Shown here: piece after piece, positions 1 through 9,700 of the stretch
Layout: every line of letters begins with the position of its first letter
How positions within the stretch are numbered: the first letter of the stretch is position 1
NCBI GenBank assembly: GCA_900548875.1
Contig: URMA01000033.1
Coordinates: forward strand, 1 to 29,292
Direction: 5' to 3'
Origin: an uncultured Porphyromonadaceae bacterium
GTDB taxonomy: Bacteria > Bacteroidota > Bacteroidia > Bacteroidales > Muribaculaceae
DNA: 29,292 nt
Notes under the pieces: generated by a model
Databases searched by the model: none
The model's input: the letters and a program-made list of their open reading frames with translations, nothing else
What the model was told of the DNA's origin: nothing
Program-made: the position numbers and the translations under genes

Positions 1-499
1 CCGCCTGCTCGACTATTACAAGGATGCACCGGAGGTGGCCGACTATGAGGAACGCAAGCCGCGTGACCGTCGAAAGGACGGCAAGGGTGAAGATGGGGAA
101 AAGGCAGAACGCCGTCGTCCTTCGGCAAAAGACAAGGACCGCCGCACGGCTGAAAAGGGTTTTGAGCGCATTTATGTCAATGCCGGAAAGGCTGACGGAT
201 TTTTCCCGACACGGTTGATTGAAACGCTCAATCAGAATATGGACGGACGGGTAGAGGTTGGACGCATTGACCTGCTGAACAATTACGCCCTGTTCGATGT
301 TCGTAAAGGTGACGGCAAGAAGGTGGTGGCTGCACTGAAAAATGCCCGCTACTTTGGAAAACGTCTGTATGCCGAGATTGCCGACCCTGACCGTGACTAT
401 GCGAAGGCTTCAGCCCGAAAATCGAACAGCAAGGGCCGCCATGAAGGAGATGACGATAATTTCTCGAAATTCAGAAAAGATAAAAAAAGAAAGAAATAG
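1..499 (+). CDS. DEAD-box RNA helicase, C-terminal part (DbpA-type RNA-binding domain)
   Basis: The reading frame is open from the left edge (first full codon at base 2) to TAG at 497-499, so only the C-terminus of a longer protein is visible. After a short segment and a highly charged Lys/Arg/Glu/Asp linker comes a compact domain (about bases 160-410) with the FxRIYVNAGKxDG opening and the GRIDLLxxYALFDV core expected of the DbpA RNA-binding domain found at the end of some DEAD-box helicases. The protein ends in a basic Lys/Arg-rich tail that could add nonspecific RNA contact. By family knowledge these enzymes remodel RNA, often ribosome precursors, in the cytoplasm. The helicase motifs lie outside the window, so the helicase call rests on this C-terminal domain and its linker. 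The stop codon is part of the ribosome-binding sequence of the next gene. Confidence 0.82.
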   Translation, partial: RLLDYYKDAPEVADYEERKPRDRRKDGKGEDGEKAERRRPSAKDKDRRTAEKGFERIYVNAGKADGFFPTRLIETLNQNMDGRVEVGRIDLLNNYALFDVRKGDGKKVVAALKNARYFGKRLYAEIADPDRDYAKASARKSNSKGRHEGDDDNFSKFRKDKKRKK

Positions 500-511
500 G
501 AGGCAAACGAT

Positions 512-1141
512 ATGAACAAGCTTGTCAGTATTCTGTTGTTTTCGGTTCTTCCGCTTTTGGCTTCGGCGAGAACCATCGGTGACTTTTTTGTTAGTGAAAC
601 CGGAAACGTGTTCACTTTGCTTGAGCAGTCGGACCGCATGGATATGGTTGACTACTACGAGAGCGGTCAGAAGGTGAATGTATCGAATGTGATGGACGGG
701 AAATCGTCAATCGACACGTTGACCACCGATTTCATGAAGGTGAAAATAGCGGATGCCCACGAAGTGGCGATGCGCCTGTATCCGGAGGGAAAATCCGATA
801 CGCTGATTGTGGTGATTGAAACTTTTAAGGTGGAAGTACCCGACAGCAAGATTCGGGTGTTTGACAGCAATTGGAACGAAAAGGAACTGAAATCGGTGTT
901 CAAAATGCCGAAAATGGAGGATTTCCTCGATAAGAAATTGAGCAAGGAACAGAAAAACGAGGCACTTTCCTATGTGGAGTTCCCACTTATAAAACTGGAA
1001 TTTACAGCCGATGGCGGTATCAAGGCTACTCCTACCTTGCTGAAAACGCTCGGAATTGACGAGCGGAAAAAACTGGAGCCCTGTTTGCTCGATTCGCTGC
1101 AATATCGTTTCGAAAAATCAAAATTCAAACTTGTCAAATAG
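512..1141 (+). CDS. DUF3256-like exported protein
   Basis: A 209-residue protein with an N-terminal signal peptide (hydrophobic core about residues 4-17, cleavage probably after the Ala-Ser-Ala stretch). The mature part resembles the DUF3256 family of Bacteroidales by length and by overall pattern: an opening about a secreted module that fails to exceed a threshold, TRTI/RTIGDFF-like start, then an acidic-basic mixed alpha/beta body. No catalytic motif is visible and I do not know a function. The start is well supported by an AGGAGG sequence at 498-503, eight bases before the ATG and overlapping the helicase stop codon, so the two genes are probably co-transcribed. The lysozyme gene follows 24 bases downstream. 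The family assignment is from memory of the pattern rather than an alignment; the exported location is the firmer statement. Confidence 0.7.
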   Translation: MNKLVSILLFSVLPLLASARTIGDFFVSETGNVFTLLEQSDRMDMVDYYESGQKVNVSNVMDGKSSIDTLTTDFMKVKIADAHEVAMRLYPEGKSDTLIVVIETFKVEVPDSKIRVFDSNWNEKELKSVFKMPKMEDFLDKKLSKEQKNEALSYVEFPLIKLEFTADGGIKATPTLLKTLGIDERKKLEPCLLDSLQYRFEKSKFKLVK

Positions 1142-1165
1142 CAGACAGATTCCAAAAGTTTGACG

Positions 1166-1900
1166 ATGGCGAAGCGCAGGAAGAAAACCAGTCGAAGGCG
1201 GAAATTATGGCTATTGTTGGTGGCAGGCGTATTGTTGCTTGCGGCTGTCATCCGGTTTCATGTGCCTGAACGGGTGATTTCCTACAGCGCGGATGTCGAC
1301 GAAAACAAGTACCAGTTGCGGGGCATTGACATCTCGGCACACAATGGCACGGTGGATTTCCGTCAGGTGTCGAAGGCCGGCATCGATTTCGTTATTCTGA
1401 AGGCGAGTGAAGGCAGCCGTTTCCGCGACCCCCGGTTCGACGAAAACTATCGGAAGGCTATGGACTGCCGTATGTATGTTGGGGCTTATCATTTTTTCCG
1501 CTTTGATGTCGACGGAGTGGTGCAGGCACGCAACTTCATGGAGGCGGTCGACGGCAAGGACCTGTCGGTGCCGCTGGTGATTGATGTGGAGGAATACGGC
1601 AACCCGATTTTCTTTTCAACCGAAAAGGTGGTGCGCCGCTTGCGCGACATGATTGACGAGCTGACTGTCAACGAATATCCGATAATGATTTATACGAACA
1701 AGGACGGCTATACAAAATTTGTACGCGGAAATTTTGACGACTATCCCTTATGGCTTTGTACATTCACCAACCCTCCGGAAACTATTGAATGGACGATGTG
1801 GCAGTACAGCCATACCGGTGATGTGGACGGTGTCGACGGTGACGTGGACTTGAATGTGTTCTATGGCAACGAAAATCAGTGGGAGGAGTGGACTCGCTGA
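1166..1900 (+). CDS. Membrane-anchored GH25 lysozyme (1,4-beta-N-acetylmuramidase)
   Basis: A 244-residue protein that should cleave the MurNAc-GlcNAc bond of peptidoglycan. A basic N-terminus (KRRKKTSRRRK) precedes one hydrophobic segment (about residues 13-28), so it is probably a signal anchor with the enzyme in the periplasm. The GH25 fold is shown by the first-strand motif GIDISAHNG, by KASEG after the second strand, by GAYHFF, and by the DxE pair of the active site (D140 and E142 in VIDVEEYG), followed by a C-terminal WQYSHTG motif. All expected GH25 landmarks are intact. A TTG six bases upstream could also be read in frame, but ATG at 1166 is the more likely start. It lies directly after the DUF3256-like gene in the same orientation; about 115 bases without a clear terminator separate it from the next gene. 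Confidence 0.9.
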   Translation: MAKRRKKTSRRRKLWLLLVAGVLLLAAVIRFHVPERVISYSADVDENKYQLRGIDISAHNGTVDFRQVSKAGIDFVILKASEGSRFRDPRFDENYRKAMDCRMYVGAYHFFRFDVDGVVQARNFMEAVDGKDLSVPLVIDVEEYGNPIFFSTEKVVRRLRDMIDELTVNEYPIMIYTNKDGYTKFVRGNFDDYPLWLCTFTNPPETIEWTMWQYSHTGDVDGVDGDVDLNVFYGNENQWEEWTR

Positions 1901-2016
1901 AAAATGCCGGGCTTGTGACGGGGTCGGACATGGCAATAAAATGACAGATACTGCGTTATAAATATTGATAGGCAGCAGCCGTTGCTGATGTCGGATTTAT
2001 ATGAAAAACGAAGAAT

Positions 2017-5000
2017 ATGCATTTTGACGGAATAAACACGATAAATATATTTCGGAAGCTGTTGGCGGCAATTATGGTTGCTGTGTCGTTTTCAGCCGCT
2101 TCTGCCGAATACGCCTCGGAATCGGTGCTTGCCACCGGACGTTGGGTAAAGGTGAAAGTGACTGAATCCGGACTGTATCAGCTGACGCGCAGCACGCTTT
2201 CCGGCTGGGGCTTTTCCGATATTTCGAAAGTGAAAGTCTATGGATATGGCGGAGCGATGATTTCGGAAAAAATGGGCGACGGATACGTCGACGACCTGCC
2301 TCAAGTGCCTGTCTATCGCAGTGATTCCAAGATTATTTTCTATGCTCAGGGACTTGTCAGCTGGAAGGACAATACGTCGAAAGGCGTAGCCTACCATCAT
2401 GTGCTGAACCCTTATGCCAACGAAGGATATTATTTCATTACCGACCGCGACGACTTGACGGTAGAGGAATTTGCCTCGACTGGCGAGGCCGCTACGGCTC
2501 AGTCAGGACCGCTGATCTCGGATTTTGAGGAGCGGTTGGTGCATGAAAATGAACTTTTTGCTCCGGGAACAACTGGGCGTACGCTGTTGGGCGAGGATTT
2601 CAGCTACAGCCGCAACCAGGTGTTTACCGTCAATTTGCCGGGGATAGTCGACGGTTCGGAAGCCAAAGCCTATATTGCCTTTATGACCAAAACGCAGGGA
2701 GGAAGCAGTGAAATTACGTTCACCGGGGGTACCGGCGATTCCTATAAGGGCCGTATTTCAGCCACAACCTCCGATTCCTACGGTATTGGCGAACAGGGCT
2801 ATTTCGACTATACCATAAAGGCGCCCGGCGAGAAACTGTTGCTCGGCATGAGCTATACCTATACCGGCTCTCTTTCTTTTGCCCGTCTTGATTATTTTGA
2901 AATCTCCTATTTCCGCCGCCTCGCGATGAACGCCACTTCGCTGGCATTCCGCAGCCATACGTCGGCATGCCGCGACAGTGTGTTTTCCATTTCCGGTGCG
3001 ACCGACGGTCTGCAAGTATGGGACATTACTACTCATTATAGCCCGAAGACGGTGAACGTGACCGTAGAAGGAGGGAACGCCTATTTCCGCCAGACGGAAA
3101 CCGGCAAACGCGAGTATGTGGCATTCAATCCGTCGTCCACATTCCCAGCACCGGCTTATGGCGGTACGGTGGCCAATCAGAATCTGCACGGACTGGAAAC
3201 GCCTGACATGGTGATTATCACGCCAAGCGAATTCCATTCGGAAGCGCAGCGCCTTGCCGAACTCCATCAGACGGTGGACGGCATGAAGGTGGCTGTTGTC
3301 GATGAACCTGCCATTTTTAATGAGTTCTCTTCGGGTACCCGCGACATTATGGCTTATCGCAAGTTGGCGAAACTGTTTTGGGAGCGTTCAAAAGCAGAAG
3401 GGGCAGGAGCCGACTTCCGCTATATGCTTCTTTTCGGACGCAGTCTGTTCGATAACCGTTGTCTGTCGTCCGAATCTCGCGGCATCAACTATCCGCTGTT
3501 GCTGACATGGGAGTCGTATCTCTGTACTTCCGAGTCGACCAGTTTCAACACCGACGACGTGTGCGGTATTCTTGCCGACGGTTCGGATGTCTCCGTTTCG
3601 GGACACAGCCTCAATATCGACATTTCCATTGGCCGTATGCCTGTCAAGAATCTTTCGGAGGCAGGGAAGATGGTAGACAAGATATATTCTTATGTCAACA
3701 ACGCCGCTATGGGGTCCTGGCGCAACAACATTCTGGTGATAGCCGACGATGCCAACGCTGCCATCCACATGACGCAGTCGGAAAAGAGCATTGAAGAGAT
3801 GAAGGCCAATGGCGGGTCGGAATATGTCTACAACCGCGTCTATCTCGATGCGTTTGAGGCCGAGTCAAGCGGTTCGGGGCGCTCGTATCCCGATGCCCGC
3901 AAGAAAATGTTCCAGTCGTTCCGCGACGGTGTCCTTTTCGCCAACTACCTCGGACACGCCAATCCGACTTCCTGGACGCATGACGGCCTTTTGCGTTGGA
4001 CCGACATTCAGAATGAATTCTATTATAAGAACTATCCGGTGCTGTTTACCGGAACCTGTGAGTTTACGCGCTGGGATGCGCCGGATGTGTCGGGTGGGGA
4101 GCTGCTCTATCTGAATGAATCCGGTGGCATGATTTCCATGATTACATCATCGCGTGTGACAAGCATCAGCCGCAACGGCGACCTGTCGAATTCCATCTGC
4201 CGTTTCCTGTTCCGGCCCGAGGCCGACGGAACCATGCCCCGTACAGGCGACATTCTCCGCTATGCAAAGAACGAAAAGCGTGCGAGCGGCGACCACCGTT
4301 TGAAATATGCCCTGATTGGTGACCCGGCCTTACGTATGAAATATCCAAAATACCGTACGAAAATTACGGAAATCAACGGGGTGTCGACTGATTCAGAAAC
4401 ATATCCGGAGGTGCAAGCTCTTCAGCAGGTCAGTGTGAAGGGACAAGTGACCGATGCCGACGGAATGCCGATGAACAATTTCCAGGGAATTGTGAACACG
4501 ACGGTCTATGATGCAGAAATGTCGGTGACCACACACGGATATTATGATGCCGGTGAGGACAGTACGCCGTTCACTTATCAGGAGCGATCCAACCGTTTGT
4601 ATACAGGAACGGATTCCGTGAAGAACGGAGCGTTTGAACTTTCTTTCCGGATACCGAAAGAAATCAACAACAACTATACTCCGGCACAAATAAGCACGTA
4701 TGCCTATTCCGCGTCCGACAATGCCGACGCCAACGGCTCGTGTGAAAACTTTTATGTATATGGTTTCGATGAATCGGCTGAGGCTGATACCGCCGGACCG
4801 GAAATCCGGTTGTTTGCACTGAACAACAGCGGTTTTGTCGACGGCTCGGTAGTGAACGAAACTCCCTATCTGCTTGTTGAAGTATATGATGAAAGCGGAA
4901 TAAACTTGTCGTCGGCGGGTATCGGCCACGGCATTACCTTGCTGCTCGACGGTAAGGAAACCATCAGCGGACTGGAAGAATACTATACGCAGGACCCCGA

Positions 5001-5445
5001 CAAGTTGGGACGGGTATATTGTCAGCTTGACGAAATGTCGGCCGGAAACCATACTCTTCGTCTGCGTGTCTGGGACATTTTTGGAAATGCTTCCGAGAAG
5101 ACCATCTCCTTCTTTGTCCAGCCGGGACAGCAGCCGGAACTGTACCGTGTATATACGGATGCAAATCCTGCTACAACCGAGGCTAACTTCTATCTCGAAC
5201 ATAACCGTCCCGACGCTATGCTGACCGTGACCATCTCTATCTACGATATGCTTGGACGGGAAGTATGGAGTGAATCGCATACGGGACGCAGCGACATGTT
5301 TACGTCCATGCCGGTTACCTGGAATCTGACTGACGGTTCCGGCTGCAGGGTAGGACGCGGCATTTATCTGTACCGTGCGACTGTAACAGTTGACGGCGTA
5401 AGCTCATCGTCGAAGGCGCAAAAGCTGGCGGTGGCGGCAAACTAA
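2017..5445 (+). CDS. C25-family protease, PorU-type paralogue (T9SS sortase-like)
   Basis: An 1142-residue exported protein, close to the size of Porphyromonas PorU (about 1158). A signal peptide occupies about residues 1-31. An N-terminal beta-rich region starting with WVKVKVTESGLYQL leads to the gingipain-like C25 domain (about 395-775). Both members of the Cys/His dyad are present: H647 in LGHANP and C681 in TGTCEF, 34 residues apart, as compared with 33 in P. gingivalis PorU (H657, C690). After further beta domains the last ~93 residues look like a T9SS C-terminal domain: NPATTEANF, then IYDMLGREVW, then GRGIYLYRATV. It is clearly paralogous to the protein at 6749-10141 along its length (shared NEFSSGxRDxMAYR, NQNLH, FGFSD/WGFSD stretches). 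It is not next to porV, so it may be a second sortase, or a C25 protease that is itself exported by T9SS. C25 identity is sure; the exact role is not. Confidence 0.85.
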   Translation: MHFDGINTINIFRKLLAAIMVAVSFSAASAEYASESVLATGRWVKVKVTESGLYQLTRSTLSGWGFSDISKVKVYGYGGAMISEKMGDGYVDDLPQVPVYRSDSKIIFYAQGLVSWKDNTSKGVAYHHVLNPYANEGYYFITDRDDLTVEEFASTGEAATAQSGPLISDFEERLVHENELFAPGTTGRTLLGEDFSYSRNQVFTVNLPGIVDGSEAKAYIAFMTKTQGGSSEITFTGGTGDSYKGRISATTSDSYGIGEQGYFDYTIKAPGEKLLLGMSYTYTGSLSFARLDYFEISYFRRLAMNATSLAFRSHTSACRDSVFSISGATDGLQVWDITTHYSPKTVNVTVEGGNAYFRQTETGKREYVAFNPSSTFPAPAYGGTVANQNLHGLETPDMVIITPSEFHSEAQRLAELHQTVDGMKVAVVDEPAIFNEFSSGTRDIMAYRKLAKLFWERSKAEGAGADFRYMLLFGRSLFDNRCLSSESRGINYPLLLTWESYLCTSESTSFNTDDVCGILADGSDVSVSGHSLNIDISIGRMPVKNLSEAGKMVDKIYSYVNNAAMGSWRNNILVIADDANAAIHMTQSEKSIEEMKANGGSEYVYNRVYLDAFEAESSGSGRSYPDARKKMFQSFRDGVLFANYLGHANPTSWTHDGLLRWTDIQNEFYYKNYPVLFTGTCEFTRWDAPDVSGGELLYLNESGGMISMITSSRVTSISRNGDLSNSICRFLFRPEADGTMPRTGDILRYAKNEKRASGDHRLKYALIGDPALRMKYPKYRTKITEINGVSTDSETYPEVQALQQVSVKGQVTDADGMPMNNFQGIVNTTVYDAEMSVTTHGYYDAGEDSTPFTYQERSNRLYTGTDSVKNGAFELSFRIPKEINNNYTPAQISTYAYSASDNADANGSCENFYVYGFDESAEADTAGPEIRLFALNNSGFVDGSVVNETPYLLVEVYDESGINLSSAGIGHGITLLLDGKETISGLEEYYTQDPDKLGRVYCQLDEMSAGNHTLRLRVWDIFGNASEKTISFFVQPGQQPELYRVYTDANPATTEANFYLEHNRPDAMLTVTISIYDMLGREVWSESHTGRSDMFTSMPVTWNLTDGSGCRVGRGIYLYRATVTVDGVSSSSKAQKLAVAAN

Positions 5446-5450
5446 CTTTT

Positions 5451-5482
5451 TTTGCTGAAGTCAATAATTATAAGTACCTTTA
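5451..5482 (+). promoter_or_regulatory. Bacteroidetes-type promoter for rex
   Basis: TTTG at 5451-5454 and TACCTTTA at 5475-5482 are separated by 20 bases, matching the Bacteroidetes arrangement (-33 TTTG, 19-21 bp, -7 TAnnTTTG) with one mismatch in the last base of the -7 box. The start site would fall near 5489, leaving a short leader before the rex ATG at 5512. The T-run containing the -33 box directly follows the stop of the upstream protease gene. This suggests rex and the downstream genes can be transcribed independently of that protease. Confidence 0.55.
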
Positions 5483-5511
5483 TGCGCAAATTAGAAAAAG
5501 TGTAACTTGCT

Positions 5512-6153
5512 ATGAATGAGGAAACCAAGAGTATTCAATTGCCCGAGCCGACGTTGCGGCGCCTGCCGTGGTATCTGGCTTATGTGAATATGTTGCGTTC
5601 GCAGCACATCGAGTATGTTTCCTCTACACAAATATCAAAGAAACTGAATGTCGATGCTTCGCAGATTTCCAAGGACCTGTCTTTCCTCAATATCAAGGGC
5701 AAGACACGTATAGGTTACCAGGTGGAGCTTCTTGCCAACGAACTGTCGGTATTTCTTGATTTCTATAAGAGTCACAGTGCCTTTATGATTGGTGTGGGCA
5801 GTTTGGGTTCGGCTTTGATTCAGGATTCCGGACTGATGCAGTACGGGCTGCATATCGTTGCCGGGTTTGATGTAGACGAAAGGATTGTGGGAAAAGATAT
5901 ATGCGGAGTGCCAATCTTCCATATTTCGGAAATGAGCGAGAAACAACAGATTTACCATGCGGAAATCGGCATTGTTGCCGTTCCTGTCGAATACGCCCAG
6001 CAGTCGGCCGATTTGCTTGTCGATGCCGGTGTCAAGGCAATATGGAACTTTACGCCATACCGCATTAAAGTCGGCGATGATGTGGTGATACAGAACACGT
6101 CGATTTATGCGCATTTGGCGGTCATGTATAATCGATTAAACGGGAAAAAGTGA
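5512..6153 (+). CDS. rex: Redox-sensing transcriptional repressor Rex
   Basis: A 213-residue DNA-binding protein that senses the NADH/NAD+ ratio. By family knowledge, Rex binds its operators when NAD+ dominates and is released by NADH, derepressing fermentative and electron-transport genes. The N-terminal winged helix (about residues 10-85) contains TLRRLPWYL, the recognition-helix-like SSTQISKKLNVDASQISKDL, and a wing ending in IGYQVE. The Rossmann domain begins with FMIGVGSLGSAL, whose G94, G96 and G99 form the dinucleotide-binding glycine loop. The C-terminus is short, as usual for Rex, whose last helix is exchanged between subunits of the dimer. It is preceded by its own promoter-like sequence. 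Its TGA overlaps the GTG start of the next gene, so those two are very probably translationally coupled. Its position between two T9SS-type protease genes is unusual. Confidence 0.95.
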   Translation: MNEETKSIQLPEPTLRRLPWYLAYVNMLRSQHIEYVSSTQISKKLNVDASQISKDLSFLNIKGKTRIGYQVELLANELSVFLDFYKSHSAFMIGVGSLGSALIQDSGLMQYGLHIVAGFDVDERIVGKDICGVPIFHISEMSEKQQIYHAEIGIVAVPVEYAQQSADLLVDAGVKAIWNFTPYRIKVGDDVVIQNTSIYAHLAVMYNRLNGKK

Positions 6154-6725
6154 AAGTAATAAAGATAACCAATATTCATGCACCAGAAGGGCCGGCGGTC
6201 GACATCATGCCGGATTCGGCCTTGCAAAAAAGCGGAAAACCTTTTTTTGTTCCGGCATTTGCGGAAACTTTTGAGTTTAAGACGGCAGTGGCCGTTCACA
6301 TCAACCGGCTCGGGAAAAACATTGCCCGTCGTTTTGCCGGACGATACTACAGTGAGGTGGGCTTGTGTCTGGCTATTGAAGCTGCTGATCTTCGTGAAAA
6401 ATTGCAGCGGGCCGGAGCTCCTTGGGCTTTGGCAACGGCATTCGACGGAGCCATTATTCTTGGCGAAGGTTTTCCTGTTGAAGAAATAGACCTGAAGTCG
6501 GCTGAAATTACGGTGAGTATTGACGGTAATGAACTTGAACGCATTGCCATTTCTGAAGCATTGGATATTGACGGAATTATAGAATACGTCAGCAAGTATT
6601 TTACATTGAAAATAGGAGACTATATTCTGGTGGATGCGAGTGGAAAGTCAACGAAGATGACACTTGACAGCCATATCAAAGCAGAGATTCAAGGACGCGA
6701 GTCGGTCAACATCAAAGTGAAGTAG
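6150..6725 (+). CDS. Degenerate fumarylacetoacetate hydrolase (FAH)-fold protein
   Basis: A 191-residue protein starting with GTG inside the rex stop codon (GTGA overlap). Several stretches match the FAH-fold hydrolases/2-keto-pentenoate hydratases common in Bacteroidetes: PDSALQKSGKPFFVP, HINRLGKNIARRF, and EYVSKYFTLKIGDYIL. The residues that normally hold the divalent metal are not seen. Where the family has an ExE pair before the 'VVRINR/VVIGK' strand, this protein reads EFKTAVAV (residues 42-49). The Asp in the 'DFTARDLQ' element is replaced by Glu or Ala (IEAADL, 76-81), and the C-terminal GTPxGxG loop is replaced by VDASGKST. The N-terminus is also shorter than in active relatives. I infer an FAH-like scaffold that has lost catalysis and perhaps acts as a binding or regulatory protein. 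Comparison is from memory of the family, without an alignment. Confidence 0.72.
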   Translation: MKVIKITNIHAPEGPAVDIMPDSALQKSGKPFFVPAFAETFEFKTAVAVHINRLGKNIARRFAGRYYSEVGLCLAIEAADLREKLQRAGAPWALATAFDGAIILGEGFPVEEIDLKSAEITVSIDGNELERIAISEALDIDGIIEYVSKYFTLKIGDYILVDASGKSTKMTLDSHIKAEIQGRESVNIKVK

Positions 6726-6748
6726 AGAAAAATATTGGAACGGAGAAG

Positions 6749-9700
6749 ATGAAAAAAATCCTTTTGTATTTTTTGACGGTAGCTTTATTCTCTCAGTCGG
6801 TTGTTGCAGCAGTTTCATTTAAGGACAAGTCTTTATTGTCCTCCGGCTATTGGGTTAAAGTGAAAGTGGGGGAAACCGGAATTTACGAACTTTCGTATGA
6901 TAAATTAAAATCGTTCGGATTTTCGGATCCTTCAAAAGTGAAAGTATACGGGTGGGGCGGAAACGCCACTCCTGAAGGTTTTGTGGCAGCCTATGCCGAC
7001 GATATGGTGCAGATGCCGGTGATGCATGAGGGCGACAAACTTTATTTTTACGGTGTAGGTGTAGTGGGTGAGAAAATTGCGCGCTATGGCCAGTCCACCG
7101 GATATCTTTACAGCATGACGGAACCGAATCCCTATTCCAGCGAAAGCTTTTATTTCCTTACGGATTCGGAAACGGAAGCTCCTTTATACGTGACGACCGT
7201 CGACAATTCTGACCGGATTCCCGAAGTGGACGAATGGAAAGAAACGGGAACGGCCTTTTGGCGTCACGAGGAAGAATTGCTGAATCCGACATTGTCGGGG
7301 AAAAATTTCTTGGGAGAGAACATCAAGGCTCTCGGCGGAAAAATTTCGTTTGATTTGGATTTGCCTTCGTTGGCCGACGAGGGCACGTTTTATGTTTATT
7401 CGTCGGTTGCCGCCTATACTGACGGCTCAATGAAAAACGACATTACGCTCAACGGTACGAAGCTCAACTACAATCGCGGAAATACGCTTTCAAGCAACTA
7501 TGGTCTTGACTACGTCGTTTATGGCAATCTGTCGCTTTACGGTTATCTTCCGGTCGGTAATGCCTCGGTTGCAGACGGCCATGTGGAGTTGGGCATTCAA
7601 TGTACATCGTCCGTGAATCTGATAAAATGCTGGTTGGATTATGTGACCGTTTCCTATCCTGCATATAACCGTTTTTCTGTCGGTGAAAAATCGACAGAGC
7701 GTTTCTATATGCTTGACGACTGGAGCTCTTCGAAGATAGCGGGAGTGCGGTTTGAGAGCGACAGTCCGACTGTCAGAGCCTGGCAGGTGTCCGACAGTGA
7801 GGCCGGATGGGATGCTGCTTATCCGGTAGTCAACTATGCGCTGACATCGGAGGGCGACGGAACGTCGGTATTTGTGCTCGGCAATAAAACGGACAAGACT
7901 TGGGGAAAGTTCGTGTTTTTCGACACGGCCCAACAGCAAATGCAGCCGGAATTTTCCTGTGTGGTCGAAAATCAGAACCTTCATGCCGAACACGTTCCCG
8001 ATATGCTGATCATCACGAACAAGGTGCTTTTGGAACAGGCAGAACGTCTGGCGGAGTTCCGTCGCAGTTATGACGGGCTGGATGTGCTTGTGGTAACTCA
8101 GGACAAGGTGTTCAACGAATTTTCATCGGGCGTGCGCGATGCCATGGCTTATCGTCGGTTGTGTAAAATGTTGTACGACCGCAATCCGGAAAAGTTCAAA
8201 TATTTGCTGCTTTTTGGTGCGGGCACGTATGACAACCGCATGATGGGAATCGGCACTTCGGCTGATTTGCTGCTGACTTATCAGTCGGAGGAAAGTTATT
8301 CGGAAGTACGTTCCTATTGTACGGATGACTTCTTCGGAATCTTGGGCGACAACGTGTCGGGTTCGCTTATCGGCATGCTGATGCAGATAGCCGTAGGCCG
8401 TTTGCCCTTTACTTCAGCCAGCAATGCGGCAACTTATGTCGACAAGTTGATTGCCTATTCCTCGGAACGCTATGATTATACTTCGTCCTGGAAAAACAAT
8501 ATGGTGCTTGTCGGAGAGGATGGCGACGACTATGTGCATACGGACAACTGCGAAACTTTCCTCCTCAATTTCAACCAGGAGGGCAATTACGACATGAATT
8601 TCACGAAAATATACATGGCGGCCTATAAGCAGCCGGAGGATGTCCGTTCAAAATTTGTGGAAATGTTGGAACAGGGACAGAATTTTGCCATGTTTGTGGG
8701 ACATAGTAATCCGTCGTCCATGTCGATGAGCCAGGTGCTGATGGACTTTTCCAAAGCGACGGATACGAAATATCCTCATTTGCCGATATTCTATGTGTCG
8801 TCGTGCGATGCCGGCCGTTTCGACAGCGGTAATTCCAACTTGTTTGAAAAACTGTTGGAGAATGCCGACGGTGGAATCATTGCAGGTATTGCTTCAACAC
8901 GTATTGCCTATACAAGTTTGAACGGGGTGCTGACCAACAGTTTTGCTACGTATTTGGCCAAGCCGGAAGAATACTATGGAGGCAAGAAGACGATTGGACT
9001 TGTTTTACGGGATGCAAAGAATTATTCGGGTGAAAATTCCATCAACCGAATGAAGTACCATTTGCTGGGCGATCCGTCCATGCCGGTTACGATGCCCCGA
9101 AACAGAGTGAAAGTTACCGAACTGAACGGGACGGCTGACGGGACGGTCAATGTTTCCGGCAATCAGACGGTTTCGTTTTCCGGCGTTGTAAATGATTCGG
9201 ACGGCAATGTGAACGGCAGTTTCAACGGCTATGCACTGGTGACGCTTTATGATGCTGACCGTGATTATGTGAAGACGAAAATATCTTCTTCGTCAGTCAC
9301 TACCGGAGAATTGGTGATGGTGAAAAATCGTGGAGATGAATTGTCGGCTGTAAAATGTAAGGTGACCGCCGGCAAGTTTGAAGGCAAGATGGTTGTTCCG
9401 CCATTCGTCGCATCGGAGGGTGAGGCGATGCCGCTTCGTGTGTTTGTGGCCGATGGCGACGGGAATATTCTCTCGGGCTGCAACACTCAGTTGAGTTTTA
9501 CAGGGGCCGGAAGTGCCGCCGGAAGCAATGACACGGAAGCTCCCGTCATTGAGAAAATGTATTTAAATTCTTCCAAGACGTTTGTCGACGGGGGAACAGT
9601 CGGCAAAGATTTTACGGTCTGCGCCGTTGTCAAGGACAACGTGGCCGTGAATGTCAACACGGAAGGAATCAACACATCCATGAACCTGTCGTTTGATGGC

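Noticed and set aside
4393..5280. A 295-codon minus-strand open frame within the first C25 protease gene.
   Set aside because: Lacks a promoter and protein character, and overlaps conserved C-terminal domains on the sense strand.
5446..5460. The T-run after the first C25 protease as an intrinsic terminator.
   Set aside because: No stable stem precedes it; it is more simply part of the rex promoter region.
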